Assembly (NCBI GenBank): GCA_003990745.1
Contig: RBNI01001172.1
Location: 1 to 23,917 of the forward strand
DNA from: Jimgerdemannia flammicorona
Taxonomy: Eukaryota; Mucoromycota; Endogonomycetes; Endogonales; Endogonaceae
Length of the DNA stretch: 23,917 nucleotides
Direction of reading: 5' to 3'
Shown here: in pieces, positions 1 through 7,453 of the stretch
Position numbering within the stretch: the first letter of the stretch is position 1
How the letters are laid out: every line of letters starts with the position of its first letter
Translations under genes and position numbers: made by a program
Notes under the pieces: generated by a model
What the model was told of the DNA's origin: nothing
Seen by the model: only the letters and a program-made list of their open reading frames with translations
The model's database searches: none

Positions 1-16
1 AAAAAAAAAAAAAAAA
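1..16 (+). repeat. Poly(A) run at window edge
   Basis: Sixteen A residues open the window. This could be the 3' tail of a plus-strand retroposon lying upstream, as the two other A-tails in this window belong to LINE-type inserts. Nothing left of base 1 is visible, so no target-site duplication can be tested. Confidence 0.5.
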
Positions 17-600
17 GGTCTATATACTGAGAAGGGTCAGAATAGTACCAATGGACAATTTAACTTAAAATGGTTATATTAATGTCTATAATTATCTAAA
101 TATAATAAAACACATACTATTCAAAAGTTTAAAGGCTATTTTATTATTGTTTAAAATTTTGGTGAAATAGAATTTATATTGGAGGTATAATATAATTAAA
201 ATATTAATAATAACCAAACATTGGTACACTTTTAACTATCACTGTATATATGTATATGACTTATTTGAGAAGTCTGAAAAAGGAAAGAGTATAAAAAGAG
301 AAAGAATTATAAAGTCCAGCTCAAATAAAATATCCCAAATAAAGAAGAGAATACTATATGTGGTGAGAGAGAGAAGAAAGAATAGAAGAAAGAAAGTGCA
401 TATATAGCAGCAGGAGTGGAGGAAAAAATGATATGGTAATGAGTGGTCATTGGAGATAGGTACAGGTGGTATGGTATGATAGAGTGATGTATAGTCAGGT
501 AGAGCAGAGAGGACAATGAGCAGTCAGGCTGATAAGTAATCAGGCCAATCTAGTGAGGAAGATGGATATTGGATATGGTAGAAGAATGAAGAGAGAGAAT
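17..600. other. AT-rich then purine-rich stretch, no gene seen
   Basis: Bases 17-250 are AT-rich with no coding signal that I recognise. Bases about 280-600 are strongly purine-rich on the plus strand, with runs of GAGAGA and AAGAAAG. This is probably the 3' terminal, non-coding end of the minus-strand DIRS-like element that follows. I could not find the split or inverted terminal repeats expected for that class. Confidence 0.4.
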
Positions 601-1400
601 GCATGAGATAGGTATGTGAATATAGGAGCAGAATACATTACTTAACTAATAGCCCAAGATTTGAATTTTGTAATTAGCCAGATCTGCTACTATAGCATTA
701 GATGTGACACCTATCCAAAAGCTATGCCCAGTATAAAGGTAGGGGTTGAGGCCAATACAAGGTAATAGAGACTATAGGCAGTCTACTAGTCAACATTAAG
801 AGAACATCTATCAATTGGGTAGAGAGAAAAGTAGAGCAGTACCAGGTACTAAAGAGAGAAATAGACAGCAAAGTAGAGTGATAGCATAGAGAATGCTGGG
901 GGTACTCATGGGATATGGATCAAGACACCCTATTGAAAAGGGTCAGTTTTGAAAGAGATAAGTATGAGGATAATATAGGAGAAGAGAGTGAGAGAGAGAT
1001 GGAAGGATATATAATCTCAGGATATATACATTATAAGGTCAAAGAGGTGGTCCCAAGTGATTTCTCCTGAATGAAGGAAACCAAAGTAAGCAAGTATAAT
1101 AGTGGCCACAAACATGAGGTCAGGGATATCACTATTTAGCTAGAGATATGAGAGTAGATAGCAGAGGCAGCTAGATGTAAAGAGGAATCAGAGTTATATA
1201 TTATATATACCTAGTTACTACTTAATACTGTAAAGGACTCTGAGCAGTTATTGAAGCTCCACTAATAAGTCAAGCAAACTGGAGTTAATGTATAGAGAAC
1301 AGACTACTGACAGATACTTCTTAATAGTGGTTGGTATAAGACAATAAAGGGCTAATGAGGAAATCCAGTATATTAGCACTAACTTGAATATAGAGAGAGT
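600..1400 (-). pseudogene. Tyrosine recombinase of the DIRS/Ngaro-like element, catalytic Arg residues lost
   Basis: This enzyme would integrate the circular DNA copy. On the minus strand, KKYLSVVCSLYINS (about 1290-1330) matches the N-terminal SAM-like core. FVATIILAYFGFLHSGE (about 1058-1110) is box A, and GHSFWIG (715-729 and onward) is box B. In family members box A carries an Arg before S-x-E and box B reads H-x-x-R. Here these are His (codon CAT) and Trp (codon TGG), each one C-to-T step from an Arg CGN codon. A Tyr-Ile pair about 30 codons after box B may be the nucleophile. Several stops interrupt the frame. Very likely a dead recombinase. Confidence 0.8.
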
Positions 1401-1639
1401 AGGTTAATTGGTCAGAGTGTGAAGGACATGGAACTGGAGGAAGCTCCATTGGCCAGATGAGTATAATTGACATATTGATCTTAGTAGGCCAAACTAAAGG
1501 AAGAAGACTATGAGAGATAGAAGGTGGGAATATCAGTAGATCTTATTGGCATTGAGAGTGACTATGCAGAAGGGGTAAGAGAGCAAAAATAGGCTAAATT
1601 GGTACATGAGAGGGTATTGGTGATATCATTATCTTGAGA

Positions 1640-1915
1640 TAAGATATATATGATATATCAGTGGAAGGCATATTATATTATCAGTAGTGAGATATAGTAT
1701 AGTAATTTAAGGAGAGTGGGGTTAGTAGTAGTACTAGAGTTGATGATATGTAAGATGGCCTGGTTGTCAGTATAGAGTAGAATATAGCAGAATGTTCAAA
1801 GTGAGCCCCATATAGCAGCAGCCAAAATAACAGTATATAGTTCTTTAAATTGAATATCAAGATATTGCATTGTGGTGGACCAAGGAGATGTAAACCATCT
1901 GTCCTCAAAATAAGT
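1640..1915 (-). pseudogene. RNase H domain of the DIRS/Ngaro-like element, decayed
   Basis: RNase H degrades the RNA strand of the hybrid made by the RT. The minus-strand frame shows DIQFKELYTVILAAAIWGS at about 1805-1862, with the catalytic Glu in KEL. LYTDNQAILHII at about 1740-1780 follows, with the third catalytic Asp in TDN. The spacing and the I-x-x-K-E-L ... W-G ... D-N-x-A pattern fit the RNase H that follows the RT in YR retrotransposons. One in-frame TGA sits where a Trp is expected after WGSL. A 75-codon open frame at 1681-1908 is in another reading frame and is only a shadow of this domain. Confidence 0.75.
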
Positions 1916-2214
1916 ACTTAGGCCTATCTTACCACTAGTATCTATATAGATATAAGTATTCAGAGTGACTGTCTAGTTGGCAGAGTGAAATATTGAGACA
2001 ATATTCCAATATAATAGAAATATAATCCACTACTGAATATCAGTCTGGAATTTATCATCAAGTATAATAGTGAATTGATCAGTTGATAGGTGATTGATAA
2101 AGTACTGCAGGAATGGGCAGTTTAGTGGGATAATTTTGCAGGCAAAACTCAGTAATCTAATAAGAGATTGAAGCTATATTCAAGAGCAGATATATCAGGA
2201 GGGTCATCAGCAAA

Positions 2215-2905
2215 GCTTGTCCATGATATCAGTGAGTTTTCTAGCTAGAAAGTGGGCCTCTATAGTAACTATATTCAGTTTAATGCCCAGGAAGACAATA
2301 TATATTAATGGTCTGATGATTTTTTGCAATTGTGTCATCCATCTAAGATGATGACAGAGGTGAAGGAACTGGGAGAGATTGGAGAATGTGAGGGGGAGAT
2401 CATTGGAAAGTAATGTGAGAATAAAATCATCTACATAATGAAGGAGATATTAGAGGCCTTAGTGATGGGCAATTTATATAAATAGCTCAGCAAAGATATT
2501 GAATAGGAATAGAGAAGAGCTGGTGCCAAATGGGAGACAATAGTTAAAGTAGTACTATCCCAGCTATTCAAATCTAAGAAATTTCCAATCTGATGAGTAG
2601 ATGTATATATATATAATGAAAAGCATCAGCAAAGTCAATCTTGGAAAGTAGGCAGCCCTGACTAAAGTATCAAATAAGATCCAGACTATCATTAAAACAT
2701 ATGTAGGACATATGATAGAATACTAGTATTGATAGAGAGGCCATGTTGGGGTCAGAAGAGATCATGGATATATTGTTATTTGGATGATGAATTCTTCTTA
2801 GTAATTATACTCAGAAATAAGAAGTAAAATAGAAGGAATGGTGGAGTTGAGAATGGGCTACAGATGTGACCAGCTGCTACTTCTCAGATAATGTTCTTAA
2901 AGATT
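2215..2905 (-). pseudogene. Reverse transcriptase of the DIRS/Ngaro-like element, decayed
   Basis: This would copy element RNA into DNA. On the minus strand the motifs come in order: EVAAGHICSPFSTPP at about 2845-2895, LSKIDFADAFHY at about 2610-2650, TSSSLFLFNIFAELFI at about 2480-2525, YVDD at 2426-2437, and FLGIKLN then EAHFLARKL at about 2235-2290. The opening G-x-I-x-x-P-F-x-x-P-P box and the FLGI-x-L box after the catalytic site are hallmarks of the DIRS/Ngaro RT family rather than of Gypsy or Copia. Both catalytic Asp residues of YVDD survive. At least one frameshift separates the SKIDFADAF block from the next, and several TAG, TGA and TAA codons interrupt it. Confidence 0.85.
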
Positions 2906-2959
2906 GCTTTAGTATAAGCAGTTGCTGACTGATGGTTAATCTTGATCTGATAGTACTGG

Positions 2960-3890
2960 GTATATAAGAATGCCTTGAAAAATAACATCAACAATAGTGT
3001 GAACAAGGTCTTGGTCTAGGTACATAATGAGAGCTATTATTTAGATAGTTAGTTGGAGGGCAGAGGAAAGAAAAGAGAAGTGAGCTTGGATTTCACAGAT
3101 AATAGCAACAAGGAGAATGGAGAGGGAGTGATGAAGACAGATATTTAGAGCTGGCTGGAGAAGAGTATTGCTAGTGGATATTGCATGGTCAGGGACAAGT
3201 TTCTAGGGTTGTTTTGAGAGATTGTTAGGATACTTGAGCCAAGGATAGTTGAGACTACAATTTAAATATATATGAGTATAAATATATTTGCATTAGCAGT
3301 AGTCAGAGTCCCATATTAGAATACTGTTAGGAAGAGAGCTATTGTAGTTATGGTATATCAGTGAGGGTTTGGAGAGGCTAGAGCTGCAAATAGTATATAT
3401 TGAGTAAGACATCTGGTACAAATGAGATGATGATTTGGAAAATGAGGCTATAGTAGAGATAGATACCAACAGCTTTTAATGAAGGCTCAGAGACATGAAT
3501 AGATCAGAGTCATGTTTAGTCTAATAGTGGTACTATATGACTGAAATACTATCATAACTGACTTCAGCAATATATTTGTTGTAAAAGGCAATATAGTAGT
3601 CAAGTAGTATATGCCAAAGTGATATTGCTATCAGGGAGACAAAGTTGATGGTATAAGAGAGGAAAGGCATGGGTTCAGTCAGTTTCAGATAGGTATTATA
3701 AATAATGCTAAAGTATATAAGTAGACTGGAGATAAAGATAGGATATCTAGGAGATTTTTATATAGAGAGGTAGCTTTCTTGATAATAATGCATGTGTCTA
3801 ATTCATAGATTGAATTAGTATAAGATATAGGTGTTAATGACTTGAAGCATATGAGAAGAAATAGAATGAGTGGTAGAATGAATGAGTGCC
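2960..3890 (-). pseudogene. Gag-like N-terminal region of the DIRS-like element, decayed
   Basis: Upstream of the RT on the minus strand lies about 900 bp with a broken but mostly single-frame coding pattern. Near 3220-3290 it reads a Cys/His-rich segment (residues like C-K-Y-I then H, N-C, N-Y-P, L-K-Y-P). I read this as a damaged zinc-finger-like motif in which some Cys and His have become Tyr. Closer to the RT is a leader with DQDLVHTIVDVIFQGI, in the position of the conserved segment before the RT of YR retroelements. The start codon is not identifiable; ATG candidates lie near 3893. Assignment as gag rests on position and the Cys/His pattern, so it is less certain than the RT. Confidence 0.5.
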
Positions 3891-3900
3891 ATTCTACTGA

Positions 3901-4139
3901 GTGACCAATGTGTGTATCTAAGTAGCATATATTTATTTTAATAAATACTAGCTAGAGTACATCATTTGTATCAAATTGTTCTTTACTTTGGTACTGAATA
4001 TCTCTAGTACTAAATGTTTAAAACTGGTATACAAATGCAATATAAGATCTCTATACTCTACTTCTAACCTATAACTGTAAGTAAACTAATCATTGCATAT
4101 CCATTGACTTGTAATTTCAGTTAATATTACTTATTTACC
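3901..4139. other. AT-rich gap, possible LTR remnant
   Basis: No coding sequence is visible. The stretch lies directly upstream of recognisable Gypsy gag sequence, so it may be an LTR or leader remnant. It has AATAAA-like words near 3950 but no clear ends or primer-binding site. Confidence 0.25.
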
Positions 4140-4420
4140 AGAGCATGCACTATTATCATAGCTCAAAGGCCAAGAGACAATAAAAATAACAAAGGAGACA
4201 AATAATGTCAATTTGAAAAAAAGAATAAACTCTGAAATGAGTTCTCAAGACTATAAAAAGGATTTAAGAAACTCTCTAATAAAGAAATAAAAGAACTCAT
4301 GAAGAAAGGAGTATGTTTTCACTATAAGAAGAGAGGACATATATCTTATAAATACTCTAATAAGACCAATATAAACAAAGAACCATCCTTCTTATATACT
4401 ATTATTATAATAAGAGATGA
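4140..4420 (+). pseudogene. Gag C-terminus with damaged CCHC zinc knuckle (Gypsy 1)
   Basis: The frame reads a basic, Lys-rich stretch (KLSNKEIKELMKKG) followed at 4314-4355 by a C-x2-C-x4-H-x4-C nucleocapsid knuckle, read here as CFHYKKRGHISYKY. The first Cys and the His survive; the second and third Cys are Tyr, each explained by TGT/TGC to TAT/TAC. The knuckle would bind element RNA in the virus-like particle. The gag core upstream of this segment is missing or unrecognisable. Confidence 0.7.
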
Positions 4421-4467
4421 TTCCAAAGAAACCTCTGAGAAATTAAGATCAAGAGATTCTACATTAC

Positions 4468-4740
4468 TATGAAGATTCCAGATAAAGTATATAAATCTGA
4501 TGCTAGCTATGATCTCTACTCTAGCATAGAAGTAATTATTAAATCAGGCAAATAAGTAACTATTAATACAGATATTGAAATAGAAGTCTCTAAAGAAATC
4601 TATATCTGTCTTGTAGAAAGAAGTAGTCTGGCTAAAAAAGAAAGACTCCACATAGCTAGAGGAGTTGTAGATCAAGAATTTAAAGGCAAAATCAAGGTTC
4701 TACTATATAATACTGAATAAAAGGCTATCAAATCATATAT
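4468..4740 (+). pseudogene. dUTPase domain inside Gypsy 1, between nucleocapsid and protease
   Basis: dUTPase hydrolyses dUTP to dUMP and limits uracil incorporation into DNA. The motifs appear in family order: SDASYDL at about 4496-4516 (motif 1), RSSLA at 4619-4633 (motif 2), and GVVDQEFKGKI at about 4661-4693 (motif 3, with its Asp kept). A following VLLYN block fits the R-G-E-V-x-V-x-L-x-N strand. A full glycine-rich C-terminal motif is not seen. Two TAA codons interrupt the domain at former Gln positions. The hydrophobic spacing between motifs also fits a trimeric all-beta dUTPase of about 130 residues. I regard this as a firm family call and an inactive copy. Confidence 0.8.
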
Positions 4741-5089
4741 AGAAAATGAGTTACCTAAGCCATTATTGAAGTAATATATAATAATCTTGAAGTTGAAGAA
4801 ATAAAGAATCTCAAGATTGAGATCAGAAATGATATTAATATATTATTGATGGATATGTTCCTGTAGAATGATGCTTTCATAGATTTAAGATATACTATTT
4901 CAAACACATAAGAGAATATCTTATATATGTTCTTAAATTCAAGAAGTATAAACCAACTATCCCAGAATAATAAGATGAAGAAATCAAAAGCATCAATGAT
5001 AAAGATAGAGAAGTATAAGATTGGGAAGAAGAAACTACCCTGGAAGTAATTATCACCTAATAAGAAACCAATATAGAATATATCTACCT

Positions 5090-5420
5090 CTAAAGGAAAA
5101 TTGAAGGAAATCCTATTAAAGTTCTTATTGACAGTAGAGTAAGTAAATTCTATCTCAATAAAGAAACTACTGACAAATTTCACCTTAAGATGCAGAGGAA
5201 TCTAGAAGAAAACATTGCTATATTCAGAAACAAAATAATACAAAAACTCTCCAAGATATATAAGAGTACACTTCTATAACTTAGAGACTATACTATAAGA
5301 CAAACTTTTTATATTATATACCTCTCTTTATAAATACAATCTCATTCTCAAAAAATCCTGACTTACTCAGGAGAACCTCCACATTAATTAGTGAACTAAT
5401 TCAATCTCTCTAGGAGATAT
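5090..5420 (+). pseudogene. Retropepsin-type aspartic protease (Gypsy 1), active-site Gly lost
   Basis: The frame at about 5121-5200 reads VLIDSRVSKFYLNKET, matching the V-L-I-D-S-G-A-S active-site loop of Gypsy proteases. DSGA has become DSRV (5130-5141) through G-to-A and C-to-T changes. About 70 codons on, after a frameshift, LILKKS, stop, LTQENLHIN (about 5342-5394) matches the conserved L-I-L-G-x-x-W-L end of this domain, with Trp turned to TGA. The Asp is retained, but the missing Gly and the stops make it inactive. It lies downstream of the dUTPase, the reverse of the order in Gypsy 2. Confidence 0.7.
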
Positions 5421-5691
5421 CAAGTTACAACCCAAGTATACCAAGAAGAAACCAAAGTCTAAATATGATATTATTTCTACTATCTAGATAAAAAAGCTGA
5501 TTTAAAAACTAGACTAGTATATTTATATATATATAGTCAAGAAGACCTCAGAAAAAGATAATGAAGAACTCTCTGAACTTTTAAAGAATGAAGATAATGA
5601 GGAAGACAATCTCTAAGAACTACTTAAGGAATATGAAGATATTTTCCAAGAACCTCAAGAACTACTACCAGTCTGAGCAGTAGAATATAGC
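5421..5691 (+). pseudogene. Decayed linker between protease and RT (Gypsy 1)
   Basis: Broken coding sequence rich in Lys, Glu and Asp, with a short acidic run (EDNEEDN-like, about 5585-5612) and a motif near 5640 reading YEDIFQEPQELLP. That motif is the position of the conserved FxE...P-x-x-R segment just before Gypsy RT. The MITE insertion follows immediately. Confidence 0.5.
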
Positions 5692-5699
5692 ATCAAGAC
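5692..5699. repeat. Target-site duplication, left copy (MITE)
   Basis: ATCAAGAC abuts the left terminal inverted repeat; its partner is ATTGAGAC at 6053-6060. Both are one transition from ATCGAGAC. Confidence 0.7.
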
Positions 5700-6052
5700 T
5701 AGTGCTCTCAAATAAATTAAATTAATTCAAATTGAATTAAATTGAGGGTCATTTGAATCAAATTGAATTTAGGATTTTTCAATTTAAATAAAGTTTGAAT
5801 TGAATCAAATTCAAATCAAATTGAGGATTCAATTTAAACACTATTTTTCAAAATATAATAACTCAATAAAAATATATTCAAATTTAATAATCATTAGCTT
5901 GTTAAATTTCTCCTATATAGAGAAATCTAACAAGCTAAAAATAATTAAATTTGGACATATTTTCATTAAGTTATTATATTTAAAAAAAAAATTGAGTTTG
6001 AATTGAATCTCAAATTGAATTAGATCTTTGATTTGATTTATTGAGAGCACTA
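5700..6052. mobile_element. hAT-type MITE, 353 bp, with 8-bp target-site duplication
   Basis: The ends read TAGTGCTCTCA inward from 5700 and, on the other strand, inward from 6052. The flanks are ATCAAGAC (5692-5699) and ATTGAGAC (6053-6060), 8 bp each with 6 of 8 identical. The two differences are CA against TG, as expected if both copies came from ATCGAGAC by CpG deamination on opposite strands. Eight-bp duplications and ends starting T/C-A-R-N-G are traits of the hAT superfamily. The inside is AT-rich, built of AATTGAATT/TTCAAATT words, with long inverted arms. There is no transposase. It splits the Gypsy 1 pol frame exactly between residues before and after the insertion. Confidence 0.8.
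5825..6010. repeat. Long inverted repeat (foldback) at the MITE centre
   Basis: Left arm about 5825-5912 and right arm about 5920-6010 are imperfect reverse complements. The inner stem is clearest: AGCTTGTTAAATTTCTC at 5896-5912 against GAGAAATCTAACAAGCT at 5920-5936, with a 7-base CTATATA loop. The arms continue outward with few mismatches by eye. A transcript could form a long hairpin. Confidence 0.75.
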
Positions 6053-6060
6053 ATTGAGAC
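6053..6060. repeat. Target-site duplication, right copy (MITE)
   Basis: ATTGAGAC directly follows the right terminal inverted repeat and pairs with ATCAAGAC at 5692-5699. Confidence 0.7.
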
Positions 6061-6600
6061 TATTCCTGGTTCAGACCCTCCCTACTGTAGAATCTATCAA
6101 CTAGCCCAACCTAAGCTAGAGATCCTTAAGGAATAACTAGCAGAATTAACAAGTAAAGACCTCATCTATTCATCAAAATCACTATATAGTGCACCAATCC
6201 TCTTTGTCTATAAGAAGAATAGAAGTCTCTATATATATATTAATTACTAAATACTTAACAAGATCTCAACCAAGAACTAATATATACTCTCAAGAATCAA
6301 TAAACTACTTGATCAAGTATATAAGGCCAAGATCTTCTCACTTATCAATCTTACTTCTAGATATTATCAAATCTATATCAAGAAAGAAGACATTCCCAAA
6401 ATAGTCTTTCAAATAAGATTTAGATACTACAAATTCTATATAATGTCATTTGACCTTACAAATATACCAGTAACATTCTAAATACTGATGAATGACATCT
6501 TTTGAAAATATCTTAGAGTGTTTATTCTGGTCTATCTGAATGATATTATGATATATAGTATAAGTAATATAATTTACTAATAATATCTATAAATAGTTTT
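6061..6600 (+). pseudogene. Reverse transcriptase of Gypsy 1, decayed
   Basis: After the MITE the frame resumes with IPGSDPP, then YSAPILFVYKK (about 6187-6219), NLTSRYYQIYIKKED near 6345-6390, and MSFDLTNIPVTF near 6441-6476. The catalytic box is YLND (6533-6544) where YLDD is expected, so the first Asp is Asn. These are RT boxes in Ty3/Gypsy order with their usual spacing. Many stops occur (TAA, TAG) where Gln, Arg or Trp are expected. The loss of a catalytic Asp plus the stops make it inactive. Confidence 0.85.
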
Positions 6601-7320
6601 TACATATTCTATAAATACAAGCTCTCAGCAAAAAGAAAGAAATGCTACTTCTTCAAGAAGAAAATCAAATATCTAGAATATATTATCTTAGAAAATAGTA
6701 TTACTATTGACCCAGATCCAAGCAATCTACAATTGGCTCATTCTAAAGACCCTTAAATCCCTATGAGAATTCAATAGACTAGCAGAATATTATAGGATAT
6801 TTATTCAAGAATTCTCTGCAATTACTGTCCTACTCACAAGCCTTACCAAGAAGAGAGTCAATATTAAAAAAGAATAAACAGAAGAATGTATCATAGTCAT
6901 GAACACTCTTATGAGAATACTGACTAATGTACTAATCCTAATTAGTCTTAACTCAACAGAACCCTTCATAGTCACTACTGATGCTTTAAACATTACTATT
7001 AGAGCTATTCTGACTTAACATAAACACCCTGTTACCTACTTGTCTCAGAAACTCAATAAATATAAAAGAAACTATACTATACAAGATAAAGAACTTCTTA
7101 CTTTCATCTGATCTCTATAAGTATGGAGATATTTTCTCCTCAGTAAAATGTTCACCTTATAGACTAAGTATTAAGTTCTTTGATATATTCAGACATAGCT
7201 AATTCTTATAGAAAAATAGGCCTATAGATGCAAATCTTTATACCCTTTGATATTGAAATTAAGTATATTGCTAGAACTAAGAATAAAGTAGTTGATACAC
7301 TTTCCTAGAGTACTATAAGA
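6601..7320 (+). pseudogene. RT connection and RNase H of Gypsy 1, decayed
   Basis: At about 6961-7000 the frame reads PFIVTTDALNITI, matching the P-F-x-x-x-T-D-A-S start of Gypsy RNase H with its catalytic Asp. HPVTYLSQKLNKYKRNYTI and KELLTFI (about 7029-7108) follow, with the catalytic Glu in KEL. The C-terminal end reads VVDTLS near 7291-7308, the position of the V-A-D-A-L-S-R tail. Several Gln and Trp codons have become stops. No integrase follows; the sequence ends at a LINE insertion. Confidence 0.8.
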
Positions 7321-7359
7321 GGGTTACTTTATTAGAGTACCATTACATAGTTCTGGAAG

Positions 7360-7375
7360 GGTTTTTTGAAAGTTC
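7360..7375. repeat. Candidate target-site duplication, left copy (LINE)
   Basis: GGTTTTTTGAAAGTTC abuts the poly(T). It matches GGTTTTCTGGAAGTTC at 13250-13265 at 14 of 16 positions, and both differences are transitions. Confidence 0.5.
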
Positions 7376-7453
7376 TTTTTTTTTTTTTTTTTATAGTTAC
7401 TTGGACTCCATCTTTATTACCAGTCTATGATTAAGTATACAGTATTACCCCCA
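7376..7453 (-). other. LINE 3' UTR, poly(A) signal and A-tail
   Basis: On the minus strand the 3' UTR is about 60 bp, with AATAAA at 7413-7418. It is followed by exactly 20 bases (7393-7412) and then 17 A (7376-7392). The same AATAAA, 20-base, A-tail layout occurs in the retroposon at 16030-17859. Confidence 0.7.

Larger units (their letters stand above)
600..3900 (-). mobile_element. Decayed DIRS/Ngaro-like tyrosine-recombinase retrotransposon
   Basis: Read on the minus strand, the order is gag-like region, reverse transcriptase, RNase H, tyrosine recombinase. That order is typical of YR retrotransposons (DIRS order), which integrate by a tyrosine recombinase instead of a DDE integrase. Only about 300 bp separate RNase H from the recombinase, so there is no room for the methyltransferase domain of DIRS1-type elements. 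That favours a Ngaro-like layout. The frame shifts several times and carries many stops at former Gln and Trp codons. The approximate ends are set by the outermost recognisable coding sequence; true termini were not found. RIP-like decay leaves it certainly non-functional. Confidence 0.8.
4140..7375 (+). mobile_element. Ty3/Gypsy retrotransposon 1, dUTPase-carrying, 5'- and 3'-truncated
   Basis: The plus strand reads, in order, a gag C-terminus with zinc knuckle, a dUTPase domain, an aspartic protease, RT and RNase H. All are damaged by stops at Gln and Trp codons. Integrase and 3' LTR are not seen; a LINE (7376-13249) interrupts the locus just after RNase H. A 353-bp hAT-type MITE (5700-6052) splits the pol frame between the protease and RT. 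The protease-before-RT and RT-RNase H adjacency is that of Ty3/Gypsy. The placement of dUTPase between nucleocapsid and protease is unusual for Gypsy and differs from Gypsy 2 in the same window. Confidence 0.85.

Noticed and set aside
1681..1908. Minus-strand open frame of 75 codons as a gene
   Set aside because: The RNase H motifs lie in a different frame over the same bases; this frame is a shadow.
4755..5183. Minus-strand open frame of 142 codons
   Set aside because: It lies opposite readable Gypsy 1 coding sequence (end of the dUTPase region to the protease) and has an AT-driven Phe/Ile-rich composition. It is a shadow frame.
5800..6006. Open frame of 68 codons within the MITE
   Set aside because: It falls in the AATTGAATT repeats and the foldback arms, with no domain; MITEs do not encode protein.
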